Source of the DNA: Antarcticimicrobium luteum | GTDB lineage: Bacteria > Pseudomonadota > Alphaproteobacteria > Rhodobacterales > Rhodobacteraceae | Assembly (NCBI RefSeq): GCF_004358185.1 | Contig: NZ_SMUV01000072.1 | Location: 1 to 64,000 of the forward strand | Direction: 5' to 3' | Length of the DNA stretch: 64,000 nt | Shown here: positions 1-7,850 of the stretch, in pieces | Numbering within the stretch: position 1 is the first letter of the stretch | Layout of the letters: every line of letters starts with the position of its first letter | Position numbers and translations under genes: made by a program | The notes under the pieces: model-generated | The model's input: only the letters and a program-made list of their open reading frames with translations | The model's database searches: none | Told to the model about the DNA's origin: nothing

Positions 1-40
1 GCGCAAGCGCCGGACCGTCCCCGCGGTCCGGCGCTTGCGC
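1..40. repeat. Perfect inverted repeat at the window edge, terminator-like
   Basis: Two perfectly complementary 17-base arms (1-17 and 24-40) flank a 6-base loop, giving a very stable GC-rich hairpin. No T-run follows on the plus strand, and the minus-strand side lies outside the window, so it cannot be scored as a complete intrinsic terminator. It could end either the minus-strand operon finishing at 216 or a gene to the left. Confidence 0.6.
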
Positions 41-124
41 GGCTCGCTCCTTGGCGTGAGGGGAAGAAAGAAGACTTCGCGTCGTTTCAGACTGCCTTAA
101 GGCCGCTCAAAACTCGTCAAACCC

Positions 125-213
125 AAAACTGTACAAAACGCTCCGAAAATTCCCCAACCCGCCCGATCCGGCCCCGACGGGGCGGCGGCAAACCGTACAA
201 AACGGCCCGAAGA
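125..213. repeat. Pair of imperfect direct repeats in the spacer before the molybdopterin-binding gene's 3' end
   Basis: Segments 125-148 and 190-213 are near-copies about 65 bases apart, each containing GTACAAAACG flanked by A-rich and CCGAA sequence. They lie just past the stop of the minus-strand gene ending at 216. Nothing else is recognisable in 41-215. The purpose is unknown; they could be remnants of a duplicated gene end or a protein-binding site. Confidence 0.5.
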
Positions 214-215
214 CT

Positions 216-1223
216 CTACGATCCGGCCTTGCGCCCCGCCCGGGGCTGCGGCCGTGTCGGGATCTCCTTCAGCAGCCCACCGACCCCCATCGCGGCAATA
301 TCGTCTCCCGTCACCTCCAGCCCGCAGGCGACCCGGGACAGCACCCAATCCGCCCCGTTCAGCGCTGGCGAGCGCGCGCAGCCCGGCAGACCGATCACCG
401 GACGCCCGGCTAAATCCCCAAGAAACAAGAGGTTACCGGGATCGACTGGCATCCCGAACCGCTCCACCCGCCCGCCCGCCTGGCGCAGAGCCAGCGGCGC
501 CACATCGTCGATGTCCATGGTGGCCGAGCCGGTCAGCACCAGCACCATCTGCCCCTTCGCGGCCGCCATCGCCGCCACCAGATCGGTCCCGCGATGCGCC
601 ACGCTCACGCAGTCAACCAATTGAATTTCCAACGCTTTCAGCCGATCCTCGATCGCCCTGCGGCCCTTTTCCTCGCCCGGCCCGCCGGGCACCTGGGTGA
701 TGATCAGCGACGCCGTCTCATAGACCGGCCGCGCCAGCCGCAACGCCCCCCGCGCCGCCGCGCAGGCTTGGCTAACCTGTTGTTCCAAAACGGCAAACGA
801 AATCACCTTGATGGTCGCCACCATGCCGCCCGGCGCCATCTGTTGAAACGGCGGCACCGTCGCGATGGTGATCATCGGATCAACCCGGTTGAACCTCTCC
901 AGCGCCGCCACCTCCAGACAGGCCACCCCCGGCCCCGACGCCACCACGTTCACCCGCCCGGTGAACGGCGCGGTCAGCCGCAGCCCGACCGCCTCGGGGT
1001 CCGGCACCAGTGCCGCGGCAAGCCGCCCGGCCGCCTCGTTCTCATGCAGGTCATCGGGGTCTGGCCGGGCGACGATCACCTCTTCGATGCCCGCCGCAAC
1101 AAGCTGTTCCAGATGATGAGGTTCCAGCCGCAACCCCTTTTTGAACTTTGATTTTTCAAGCTTGACGGAATGCGCCAGAAGGGCGCCCCCCGCCTCTGGA
1201 ACCGCAACCGGGCCGAACTTCAT
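216..1223 (-). CDS. Molybdopterin-binding protein, MoeA/MoCF-like
   Basis: The protein has 335 residues. The C-terminal part (about 168-300) looks like a MoCF molybdopterin-binding fold: a nucleotide-binding-type strand at 171-180, the TGSATMDIDD segment at 231-240 and the IGLPGCARSPALNG segment at 277-290. The N-terminal half resembles the leading part of MoeA-like proteins. In many alphaproteobacteria this unit is fused to a MobA/MocA-like nucleotidyltransferase; that second domain is absent here. I chose the ATG at 1223 because it overlaps the upstream xdhC stop by four bases (ATGA), indicating translational coupling; longer readings run back through xdhC. The likely role is handling or modifying molybdenum cofactor for a xanthine-dehydrogenase/CO-dehydrogenase-type enzyme. 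Family assignment is good; the exact reaction is inferred. Confidence 0.8.
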   Translation of the reverse strand: MKFGPVAVPEAGGALLAHSVKLEKSKFKKGLRLEPHHLEQLVAAGIEEVIVARPDPDDLHENEAAGRLAAALVPDPEAVGLRLTAPFTGRVNVVASGPGVACLEVAALERFNRVDPMITIATVPPFQQMAPGGMVATIKVISFAVLEQQVSQACAAARGALRLARPVYETASLIITQVPGGPGEEKGRRAIEDRLKALEIQLVDCVSVAHRGTDLVAAMAAAKGQMVLVLTGSATMDIDDVAPLALRQAGGRVERFGMPVDPGNLLFLGDLAGRPVIGLPGCARSPALNGADWVLSRVACGLEVTGDDIAAMGVGGLLKEIPTRPQPRAGRKAGS

Positions 1224-2194
1224 CCGGCGCGCCCGCGCAGCACCGCGGTCATCTGTGCCAGGATCGAAACCGCAATCTCGGCTGGCCCCGCCGCGCCGAT
1301 ATCCAGCCCGATCGGCCCGTGAATGCGGGCGATCTCGTCGTCGCGGAACCCCTCCTGCTTCATCCGCGCCACGCGGCTCGCATGGGTCCGGGTCGAGCCC
1401 AGCGCGCCGATATAGAAACACGCGGCCCGCAGCCCGGCCTCCAGCGCCGGATCGTCCAGTTTCGGATCATGGGTCAGCAGCACCAGCGCGGTGCGCGCGT
1501 CCAGCCCCAGTTGCGCGACCGCCTCGTCCGGCCAGTCGTGCATCAAGGTCACATCGGGAAACCGCACGGGCGAGGCAAAGGCCTCGCGCGGGTCGATCAC
1601 CACCGGGTCATACCCCGCGATGCGCGCCATCGGCACCAGCGCCTGGGCAATGTGCACGGCCCCCACCACGATCAGGCGCAGCGGCGGATTGTGAATGGAT
1701 ACAAAGGTTTGCCCATCATCCTCAAAGCCGGAGCGATCCATCCGCATCCGCTCCGGATAGGCCTCGTGCAACAATCTGCGAACGCCGCTTTCCAGGTTGA
1801 CCTCATAGGCGACGGCCTGCCGCGCCTCCCGCGCCGCGACCAGTTCCGCCAACAGATCCTCTGGGATGGCCGAGCCGACCGGCTCCACCAGAACCCGGAT
1901 GGTTCCGCCGCAGGCCAGCCCGACGGCAAAGGCGTCGTCATCGCTCACCCCGAATTCCAGCAGACGGTGCGCGCCCGCCTCCAGCGCCTCCTGCGCCTCG
2001 ACGATCACCGCGCCCTCGACACAGCCGCCCGAGACCGAACCGGCGATCTCACCGGCGCCGGAAATCGCCAGCTGCGCCCCGACCCGGCGCGGGGCGCTGC
2101 CCCAGGTCTGAACCACCGTGGCCAGCACGGCGCCGCGGCCGTCGCGGTGCCAGGCCAGGGCGGTCTCGGGGATAGTATCGAAGGTGTCGGTCAT
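1220..2194 (-). CDS. XdhC/CoxI family molybdenum-enzyme maturation protein
   Basis: This 324-residue protein has the N-terminal XdhC/CoxI domain (about 12-100, with SVSGGCVEG near 53-61 and LACGGT near 92-97) and a C-terminal Rossmann-type XdhC domain starting at LIVVGAVHIAQAL (about 175). Characterised XdhC binds molybdenum cofactor and helps insert the sulfurated form into xanthine dehydrogenase; CoxF/CoxI relatives do this for CO dehydrogenase. It overlaps both neighbours by four bases (stop at 1220-1222 with the next ATG, start at 2194 with the previous stop), so the three genes form one translationally coupled unit. No target hydroxylase lies in the window, so the client enzyme is unknown. 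Confidence 0.9.
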   Translation of the reverse strand: MTDTFDTIPETALAWHRDGRGAVLATVVQTWGSAPRRVGAQLAISGAGEIAGSVSGGCVEGAVIVEAQEALEAGAHRLLEFGVSDDDAFAVGLACGGTIRVLVEPVGSAIPEDLLAELVAAREARQAVAYEVNLESGVRRLLHEAYPERMRMDRSGFEDDGQTFVSIHNPPLRLIVVGAVHIAQALVPMARIAGYDPVVIDPREAFASPVRFPDVTLMHDWPDEAVAQLGLDARTALVLLTHDPKLDDPALEAGLRAACFYIGALGSTRTHASRVARMKQEGFRDDEIARIHGPIGLDIGAAGPAEIAVSILAQMTAVLRGRAG

Positions 2195-2661
2195 GGTCGC
2201 TCCGTGATGCGGGCCTGGAAACAGTTGTTGCGGGACGAACGCACGTCAACATAGGCGATCCGCGGGGCTTGCAGCAAGCGCGCGGCGTAGGCGGGCAGTT
2301 GATCGGCCGGCACCACCTTGCCGGTGCCGTAGACGATGCGGTGATCCGCGCCGTAGCCCTTGAGCAGATAGTCGGGCGCGGTGGTCAGGATCTCCGGCAC
2401 GCCCGTGCCGCTCCAGGGCGCACAGCTGTCCGCGCACAAAAAGATCGGCCCGGTCTCGGTATAGGTTTGCGGCGCCGGAAACGGACGCGCGGCCAGGATC
2501 AGCATCGGCGCGCCCTTGGGGATATGGCGCAGGCAGTGGCGGCAGGGATTGCCGCCGCCGTCCGAGACCGCGTGTTCGGCCGGGTTGCCACAGTCATCGG
2601 GACCGCCGGCGCGCACGCTGGCGACAAAGACACTGTCATAGGGGTGGAAGTGAAGGGTCAT
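2191..2661 (-). CDS. DUF1203 family protein
   Basis: The protein has 156 residues and matches my memory of the DUF1203 family: a central CRHCLR segment (40-45), a TGPIFLCADSC segment (70-80) and a C-terminal YVDVRSSRNNCFQARI segment. Several Cys and His residues suggest metal or redox chemistry, but no activity is established. The ATG at 2661 is preceded by AGGAG at good spacing, so it is the first gene of the three-gene operon with xdhC and the molybdopterin-binding gene. Its stop overlaps the xdhC ATG by four bases. The link to molybdenum-enzyme maturation is by context only. Confidence 0.75.
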   Translation of the reverse strand: MTLHFHPYDSVFVASVRAGGPDDCGNPAEHAVSDGGGNPCRHCLRHIPKGAPMLILAARPFPAPQTYTETGPIFLCADSCAPWSGTGVPEILTTAPDYLLKGYGADHRIVYGTGKVVPADQLPAYAARLLQAPRIAYVDVRSSRNNCFQARITERP

Positions 2662-2758
2662 CGCGCAACTCTCCTCTGAGGTTTGAATGCCAGAGGGGTA
2701 GGCCGTGCAGGCCAATTCGGGCGACCCGGTTCCTGCGGTAAAAGGAGGTTCGCAAACG

Positions 2759-2780
2759 AAAACCCCCCGGCGAAGGGGGC
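2759..2780 (-). terminator. Intrinsic terminator after the yeeE/yedE pair
   Basis: Read on the minus strand, this is a C-run and G-run stem (arms at 2775-2779 and 2763-2768) followed directly by a short T-run (2759-2762). It lies about 100 bases past the stop of the second transporter gene. Confidence 0.6.
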
Positions 2781-2783
2781 AAA

Positions 2784-2816
2784 AGCGGCCCGGAAGGAAC
2801 ACGAAACCGGGCCGCT
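2784..2816 (-). terminator. Second, upstream hairpin of a tandem terminator
   Basis: Ten-base arms at 2784-2793 and 2807-2816 are perfectly complementary around a 13-base loop. On the minus strand the stem is followed by TTT. With the neighbouring hairpin it forms a tandem stop for the transporter operon. The rest of 2662-2878 shows no gene. Confidence 0.55.
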
Positions 2817-2878
2817 TGCGCGTGGCCATTGGGGACGACCACGGATCCGGAACCCTGTCGGGCTCCGGAATTCGGGCG

Positions 2879-3475
2879 TTACTCGGCCGGCTGCCGCGCC
2901 GCGCCTCCGGGCTGCCCGGCCAGACGATCCGGCAGGGCAAAGGCCAGCACGATGAAGCCGAGCCCCAGCACGATGCCGAGGATATCGCCCGGCAGGGCGG
3001 TGATCCCCTCGAACTTCGATCCCGGCACGGTGCCCAGGGTGACCTTGCCGCCAGCGATGCTGTCCAGCAGGCCGCTGGCCTTCCACGACGGGTAGGTAAC
3101 CATATAGGCGGCAGCGCCCAGCAGGCCGCCGGCGATGAAGAACAGCGCGTCCTTGCGGCCAGAGCCAGCCGCAACCACGCCGGTGCCGGGGCAGAACCCC
3201 GCCAGCGCCCAGCCGGCACCCAGCATCAGACCGCCGATGAAGACGCCGATATAGGCGGCCTTGACCGACATGTGGCCCACACTCACCAGCCCCAGCATCT
3301 GGCCGCCGAACATCAGCACGGACCCGACGCCGATGGCCAGCACGATGGTCTTGGCCAGGCTCAGATTGGTCAGGTTCAGCATCCGCCCGATGACTGTCGG
3401 GTTGGTGGCGCCGATCCGGTCCAGCACAAAGCCGAATGCGACACCCAGAACGATTGCGAGAATGATCGAGGTCAT
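2879..3475 (-). CDS. YeeE/YedE family half-size sulfur transporter, GFCPGTG type
   Basis: This 198-residue membrane protein has about five hydrophobic segments and the family signature AGFCPGTG with Cys at about 95. In the characterised relative TsuA (YeeE), conserved Cys residues line a path for thiosulfate. Half-size pairs like this one occur in sulfide-responsive operons (the PmpAB pair of Serratia, BigR operons). It follows the partner gene with a three-base gap and no separate promoter. The likely role is moving a reduced sulfur species across the inner membrane; the substrate cannot be told from sequence. Confidence 0.85.
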   Translation of the reverse strand: MTSIILAIVLGVAFGFVLDRIGATNPTVIGRMLNLTNLSLAKTIVLAIGVGSVLMFGGQMLGLVSVGHMSVKAAYIGVFIGGLMLGAGWALAGFCPGTGVVAAGSGRKDALFFIAGGLLGAAAYMVTYPSWKASGLLDSIAGGKVTLGTVPGSKFEGITALPGDILGIVLGLGFIVLAFALPDRLAGQPGGAARQPAE

Positions 3476-3478
3476 GGC

Positions 3479-4030
3479 TCAGGCCTCCTTCTTGTAAAGC
3501 ATCATGGCCACCGGAACCGCCGCCGCGAACGCGCCCAGCGCAAAGATGTAGCCCGAGAGCGAGGTCTGCATCATCCCCGACATCATGTGCCCCGAGGTGC
3601 AGCCGCCAGCCAGCCGTGCGCCATAGAGCACGATGAAGCCGCCGACGAAGGTCGCGAGGTTGCGCTTGGCCGCGCTGTCACCGAAATTCGCGCGCCACAG
3701 CGCGGGCATCGTCCGTTCGGCCTTGTCCAGCCCGCCGCGCATCATCACCGAGACGAACCCGCCGACCACCATGGCGATCACGAAGATGAAGCTGTAGTTG
3801 AGGGGATTGGCGACCGATTTGGCGTATTTGCCCTTCGACTTGGCCAGATAGGCATTGGTCGAGGTATAGCCCTCGTCCGTCTGCGTCACCAGATCGGGGT
3901 TCACCATGTCGGCGACGATCCCGTCGAGGATGACGAACTGAGTCGAGACACCGATCGGCTTGACCAGCAGGACCGCGGCGAAGAACACCAGCCCCAGAAG
4001 CAAGCCGCCGATTTTCCAGTTCAGCGTCAT
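3479..4030 (-). CDS. YeeE/YedE family half-size sulfur transporter, GGCTSGH type
   Basis: The protein has 183 residues, is strongly hydrophobic, and carries the family motif LAGGCTSGHMMSG with Cys near 144. It pairs with the GFCPGTG-type partner directly downstream, so the two halves probably assemble together. I start it at the ATG at 4030 because AGGA lies six bases upstream; an ATG at 4036 sits directly against the AGGA and one at 4078 has no ribosome-binding site. Its leader carries two perfect palindromes, one of them matching a sulfide-repressor operator, which suggests induction by sulfide or persulfide. Confidence 0.85.
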   Translation of the reverse strand: MTLNWKIGGLLLGLVFFAAVLLVKPIGVSTQFVILDGIVADMVNPDLVTQTDEGYTSTNAYLAKSKGKYAKSVANPLNYSFIFVIAMVVGGFVSVMMRGGLDKAERTMPALWRANFGDSAAKRNLATFVGGFIVLYGARLAGGCTSGHMMSGMMQTSLSGYIFALGAFAAAVPVAMMLYKKEA

Positions 4031-4054
4031 GTCCATTCCTTTCGCAGAATTGCT

Positions 4055-4068
4055 TTGTGGCGCCACAA
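4055..4068. promoter_or_regulatory. Perfect 14-base palindrome upstream of the sulfur transporter pair
   Basis: TTGTGGCGCCACAA equals its own reverse complement. It lies about 25 bases before the transporter start and next to the ATTC-N8-GAAT site. It could be a second operator or form a small hairpin in the leader; no binding protein is identified. Confidence 0.4.
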
Positions 4069-4078
4069 TATTAGTCAC

Positions 4079-4094
4079 ATTCCGATTTTAGAAT
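4079..4094. promoter_or_regulatory. ATTC-N8-GAAT operator, SqrR/BigR-type
   Basis: The sequence reads ATTC, eight bases, GAAT, an exact match to the palindrome I recall for the persulfide-sensing ArsR-family repressors SqrR (Rhodobacter) and BigR. It lies about 50 bases upstream of a YeeE/YedE pair, which is the type of target these repressors control. No ArsR-family regulator gene is in the window, so it would act from elsewhere. Confidence 0.6.
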
Positions 4095-4144
4095 GATTCA
4101 GATCAAGTTCTCTGTACAAAAAGGGGCGCGGGGGGGCTGCCCGC

Positions 4145-5401
4145 CTAGAGCAGCCCCATCAGCCGCGCCTTGTCGCCCGGATCGTCGCGGCGCGACAGCG
4201 CCTCGGCCAGATCCTCCAACGCGGCGATGTTGTGACCGGCACGAAAGCTGTCCACATGCGGCAGCATGGCGGCGATGCCGCGGGCCTTCGGCGCGAACCC
4301 CTCCCAGCGCAGCAGCGGGTTGAGCCAGATCAGCTGGCGCGACGACAGTTGCAGCCGCTCCATCTCTCGCCCCAGTTGACCGGGGTCGTCGCGGTCAAGC
4401 CCGTCGGTGATCAGCAGCACCACCGCCCCCTGCCCCATCACCCGCCGCGACCAGTCGCGGTTGAACTGATGCAGGCACTGACCGATCCGCGTGCCGCCCT
4501 CCCAGTCCTGCGCCTCGGCGCCGGCGGCGGCGAGCGCGGCATCGACATCGCGCTGGCGCAGGTGGCGGGTGATATTGGTCAGCCGGGTGCCGAAGGTAAA
4601 GGCGTGCACCTTGGCCCAGCCCTGCCCTTTGGCGTTGGAGACCGCGTGCAGGAAATGCAGCACCATGCGGCTGTACTGGCTCATCGAGCCGGAGATGTCG
4701 CACAGCACCACCAGATTGGGCCAGCGCGGCCGCGGCTCGACCCGGTGCAGCCGGCCCATCTCGCCGCCGCGCCGCATCGCTTCGCGCAGGGAGCGGCGCA
4801 GGTCGTAGCGGCGGCCGCTATGGCTGGTCTGCGCCCGGCGCGAGGCGATCGGTTTGACCGGCAGGGTGAGCCGGGCGAGCATCCGCTTGGCGCGGGCGAT
4901 CTCCTCGGTGCTCATCTGTTCGAAATCGAGGCTGCGCAGCCGCTCCTCGCCCGACATGGTGCGGGAGGCGTCGATCTCGATCTGAACCTCGTCCTCGCGG
5001 GCGGGATTTTCGATCCCGGGCAGGTCGCCCTCTGCCCCGTCCAGCAGCGCCTCGGCTGCGCGTTTCTCGGCGGCCTGCGCCGCACGCTCCTCCTGCACGC
5101 CGCGCACGGCGGGCAGCATCATCGCCATCATGTGCTCCATGTAGCGCGGATCGCGCCAGTAGAGGCGGAACACTTGCGCAAACACCTGCGCCTGTTCGGG
5201 GCGCGAGACGAAACAGGCGCGCAGCGTGTAGAAGAAATCGCTTTTCGAGGTGAACCCCGCCGCCTCGACCGCGCGGATGGCGTCGATCACCCGCCCGGTG
5301 CCGATCGGCAGCCCGGCCTTGCGCAGGGCGCGGGCGAACCAGGCGATGTTATGGATGAGCTTGCCGTCTTCGGGGATGTCGAGGGCGGGGTATTCAGGCA
5401 T
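4145..5401 (-). CDS. VWA domain-containing CoxE-like protein
   Basis: This 418-residue protein has the CoxE-like VWA layout: a helical, charged N-terminal part (with the acidic linker near 110-150) and a C-terminal VWA domain with the metal-binding MIDAS motif DISGS near 233 and TDGLD near 332. In CO dehydrogenase clusters CoxE works with the MoxR-type ATPase CoxD to mature the Mo/Cu centre. The MoxR-type gene lies just upstream on the same strand, though 306 bases separate them. I chose the ATG at 5401, which has GGAG six bases upstream, over the one at 5416. Its client enzyme is not in the window, so I give no gene symbol. Confidence 0.85.
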   Translation of the reverse strand: MPEYPALDIPEDGKLIHNIAWFARALRKAGLPIGTGRVIDAIRAVEAAGFTSKSDFFYTLRACFVSRPEQAQVFAQVFRLYWRDPRYMEHMMAMMLPAVRGVQEERAAQAAEKRAAEALLDGAEGDLPGIENPAREDEVQIEIDASRTMSGEERLRSLDFEQMSTEEIARAKRMLARLTLPVKPIASRRAQTSHSGRRYDLRRSLREAMRRGGEMGRLHRVEPRPRWPNLVVLCDISGSMSQYSRMVLHFLHAVSNAKGQGWAKVHAFTFGTRLTNITRHLRQRDVDAALAAAGAEAQDWEGGTRIGQCLHQFNRDWSRRVMGQGAVVLLITDGLDRDDPGQLGREMERLQLSSRQLIWLNPLLRWEGFAPKARGIAAMLPHVDSFRAGHNIAALEDLAEALSRRDDPGDKARLMGLL

Positions 5402-5707
5402 GACACGCTCCGGCATCGAGGGCGGAGGGTCGGGCCAGATCGTATAGGGAGACGGGTCTCGAAAACCATCTGAAGAACGGCTCCGAGTCCGCAGCGGCGA
5501 CACCCCGAAGGTGTTTGAACAATGCGCGAAGGGACGCGCCCGACCCTGGGTGGGCGCTCCGCCCCTTCTGAAGGACGCAAGCCAACGTCGTCCTGCCGGT
5601 CTTTCCTTCGGCGCACAACGGTGAAAAGGCGCCCTCCCGGGGGGAGGGTCGGGCGCGGCCCGGGCTGACCCCCGGGCCAATCAGATGACCACCGGGGCGA
5701 CCTGCCC
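5402..5707. other. 306-base spacer between the moxR-like and coxE-like genes
   Basis: No coding frame with a plausible start and family resemblance is visible. The spacer is GC-rich and contains a perfect hairpin (arms GGCCCGGG at 5657-5664 and CCCGGGCC at 5671-5678, six-base loop) just past the moxR-like stop, and a second C-run/G-run hairpin around 5632-5647. These may attenuate or end transcription between the two genes. It is unusually long for a MoxR-VWA pair. Confidence 0.5.
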
Positions 5708-6616
5708 TCATGCCGGGGCCAGCTCGGCCCGCACCTCGTCGAGGATGCGTTTTGCCTCGGAGCCCTGCAGGCGCTGAATGTCGTCCTGGTATTTCAGGAT
5801 CGCGCCCAGCGTGTCGGCGATCACCTGTGGGCTGAGCGAGATCACGTCAAGCGCCAGCAGGCATTTGGCCCAGTCGATGGTCTCGGCCACGCCGGGTTTC
5901 TTGAACAGATCCTCGGTCCTGAGTTTCTGGACAAAGGCGACCACCTCGCGGCTCAGCGCCTGGGTCGCCTCGGGCGCGCGGGCGTGCAATATCTCGATCT
6001 CGCGGTCGAAATCGGGGTAGTCGACCCAGTGATAGAGACAGCGCCGCTTGAGCGCGTCGTGCACCTCGCGCGTGCGGTTCGAGGTGACGATGACGATCGG
6101 TGGTTCGGGCGCGGCGATGGTGCCGAGCTCGGGGATGGTGACCTGGAAATCCGACAACGCCTCCAGCAGAAAGGCCTCGAACGGCTCGTCGGTGCGGTCC
6201 AGCTCGTCGATCAGCAGCACCGGCGCGCCATGCTCGTCGGGCCGCATCGCCTGCAACAGCGGCCGTTCGATCAGATAATCGGCGCTGAACAATTCCCGTT
6301 GCAGCAGGTCGCGGTCGGCGTTGCCCTCGGCCTCGGCGGTGCGGATGGCAATCATCTGGGCGGGAAAGTTCCATTCGTAGACGGCGCTCGCCGCGTCCAG
6401 CCCCTCATAGCATTGCAGCCGGATCAGCCGGCGGTTCAGCCCGGCGGCCAGCGCCTTGGCGATCTCGGTCTTTCCGGTGCCTGCCTCGCCCTCCAGAAAC
6501 AGCGGCCGGCCCAGTTTCAGCGCCAGAAAGGCGACGGTGCCCAGCGCCCGGTCGCAGACATAGTCCTGCGCGGCCAACAGCGCCTGCACCTCGTCGATGG
6601 ATTGCGGTATCTGCAT
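5708..6616 (-). CDS. MoxR family AAA+ ATPase, CoxD-like
   Basis: The protein has 302 residues, the usual MoxR length. It shows Walker A GEAGTGKTE (43-51), Walker B LLIDELDRTDE (about 132-142), sensor 1 in VTSNRTREVHDALKRRC, and a helical C-terminal lid. MoxR ATPases work with VWA-domain partners to activate metal enzymes; the downstream VWA gene on the same strand is the expected partner. The ATG at 6616 follows GGAGGAG with a four-base spacer. The longer reading upstream enters the promoter region shared with the divergent glycosyltransferase cluster. Confidence 0.9.
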   Translation of the reverse strand: MQIPQSIDEVQALLAAQDYVCDRALGTVAFLALKLGRPLFLEGEAGTGKTEIAKALAAGLNRRLIRLQCYEGLDAASAVYEWNFPAQMIAIRTAEAEGNADRDLLQRELFSADYLIERPLLQAMRPDEHGAPVLLIDELDRTDEPFEAFLLEALSDFQVTIPELGTIAAPEPPIVIVTSNRTREVHDALKRRCLYHWVDYPDFDREIEILHARAPEATQALSREVVAFVQKLRTEDLFKKPGVAETIDWAKCLLALDVISLSPQVIADTLGAILKYQDDIQRLQGSEAKRILDEVRAELAPA

Positions 6617-6821
6617 GCGGCTCCTCCCTGCGCCGAACAGGGCACGAGATGGCGCGCGGGTCAAGCCGGGCCGCGCGACACACCCCATGACGCCGCCGTT
6701 GACGCCTCCGGTCCAAGCTGCGATTGTCTGGGCAAGAATGGCGGGATCAACCCGCCCGAAATAATGAGTGAGCAGAGGCGGCGGTGCCAGATCGGCGGCA
6801 GCGGCCAGCAAAGGAGGCGAC

Positions 6822-7850
6822 ATGCGGATCACCGCGGTGACCTGCGTGAAGAACGAGGGGCCGTTCCTGCTGGAATGGATCGCCTTCAACCGCCTGATCG
6901 GGGTGAGCGATCACCTGTTTTATTCCAACGACTGTTCCGATGGCACCGACCGGCTGCTGGATGCGCTGGCCGCGCGCGGGCTGGTGACGCACCTGCCCAA
7001 CCCGGCCAGGGGGCGCAACTATCAGATGGAGGCGCTGAAGCATGCCGCCCATCAGCCGGTGGTGAAACAGGCCGACTGGGTCTGGATCGCCGATGTGGAC
7101 GAGTTTCTGAACATCCATGTCGGGGACCACAGGATCCCGGCGCTGATCGACGCCTGCGGCGATCCGCAGGCGATCTCTGTCAGCTTCCAGTTCTTTGCCA
7201 ACGGCGGGATCGAGCGGTTCGAGGACGAGCCGGTGATCGCCCAGTTCACCCATAGTCATAACCCAGACATCTGGTGCGCTGACCTGTCGTCGGAGGTCAA
7301 AACATTGGTGCGGCAGGACTTTCCACTGCAATACTTCGGCGCGCATCGGCCGTTTTTCCGCCGCGACCTGCCGCGGGAGGCACGGCCTCGCTGGACCGAC
7401 GGCTCGGGGCGGCCGGTGCCCTACAAGTTCCTGATCGCGGCCAATCCCGGCCGCATCCGCAAGTTTCCCGCCCGGGGCGCGCGGGATCTGGCCACGCTGA
7501 ACCACTACGCGCTACGCTCGCTGGACAGTTATCTCGTCAAGAACGACCGTGGCGACGTCAACCGCGAAAACCGCGCCTTTGACGACACCTATTGGCGCGA
7601 GCGCAACGATCCGGCCTGGCAGGATACCAGCATCCACCGGTTTCTGCCCGCCCTGCGCGCGGCACTGCACGAGCTGAAGTCCGACCCGGAGATCGGCGCG
7701 CTGCATGAGCAAGCGGTGCGGATGCATTGCGCCCGCCGCGACGCCCTGCTGGAGCAGCCCGCCTATCGCCGCATGCGCGATCAGTTGCGCGCGGCCCCCA
7801 CCCTGCCGCCGCAAGAGGCGGCGATGATCGCCCGGCTGGGGCTGTCCTGA
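6822..7850 (+). CDS. Glycosyltransferase family 2-like protein, first of the cluster
   Basis: This 342-residue protein belongs to the GT2-like/GT92-like group: it begins with TAVTCVKNEGPFLLEWI, followed by SNDCSDGTD (35-43) and the metal/nucleotide-sugar motif DVDEF (91-95). The C-terminal half contains the NHYALRS segment seen in all three cluster members. It has no signal peptide or membrane segment, so it should be cytoplasmic. The ATG at 6822 has AAGGAGG five bases upstream. Its stop overlaps the next gene's start, and the cluster has no flippase or ABC exporter. Donor and acceptor are unknown. Confidence 0.85.
   Translation: MRITAVTCVKNEGPFLLEWIAFNRLIGVSDHLFYSNDCSDGTDRLLDALAARGLVTHLPNPARGRNYQMEALKHAAHQPVVKQADWVWIADVDEFLNIHVGDHRIPALIDACGDPQAISVSFQFFANGGIERFEDEPVIAQFTHSHNPDIWCADLSSEVKTLVRQDFPLQYFGAHRPFFRRDLPREARPRWTDGSGRPVPYKFLIAANPGRIRKFPARGARDLATLNHYALRSLDSYLVKNDRGDVNRENRAFDDTYWRERNDPAWQDTSIHRFLPALRAALHELKSDPEIGALHEQAVRMHCARRDALLEQPAYRRMRDQLRAAPTLPPQEAAMIARLGLS

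Noticed and set aside
229-1151. Long plus-strand frames opposite the molybdopterin-binding gene
   Set aside because: They are Arg/Pro-rich antisense shadows typical of high G+C coding DNA, without family motifs or ribosome-binding sites.
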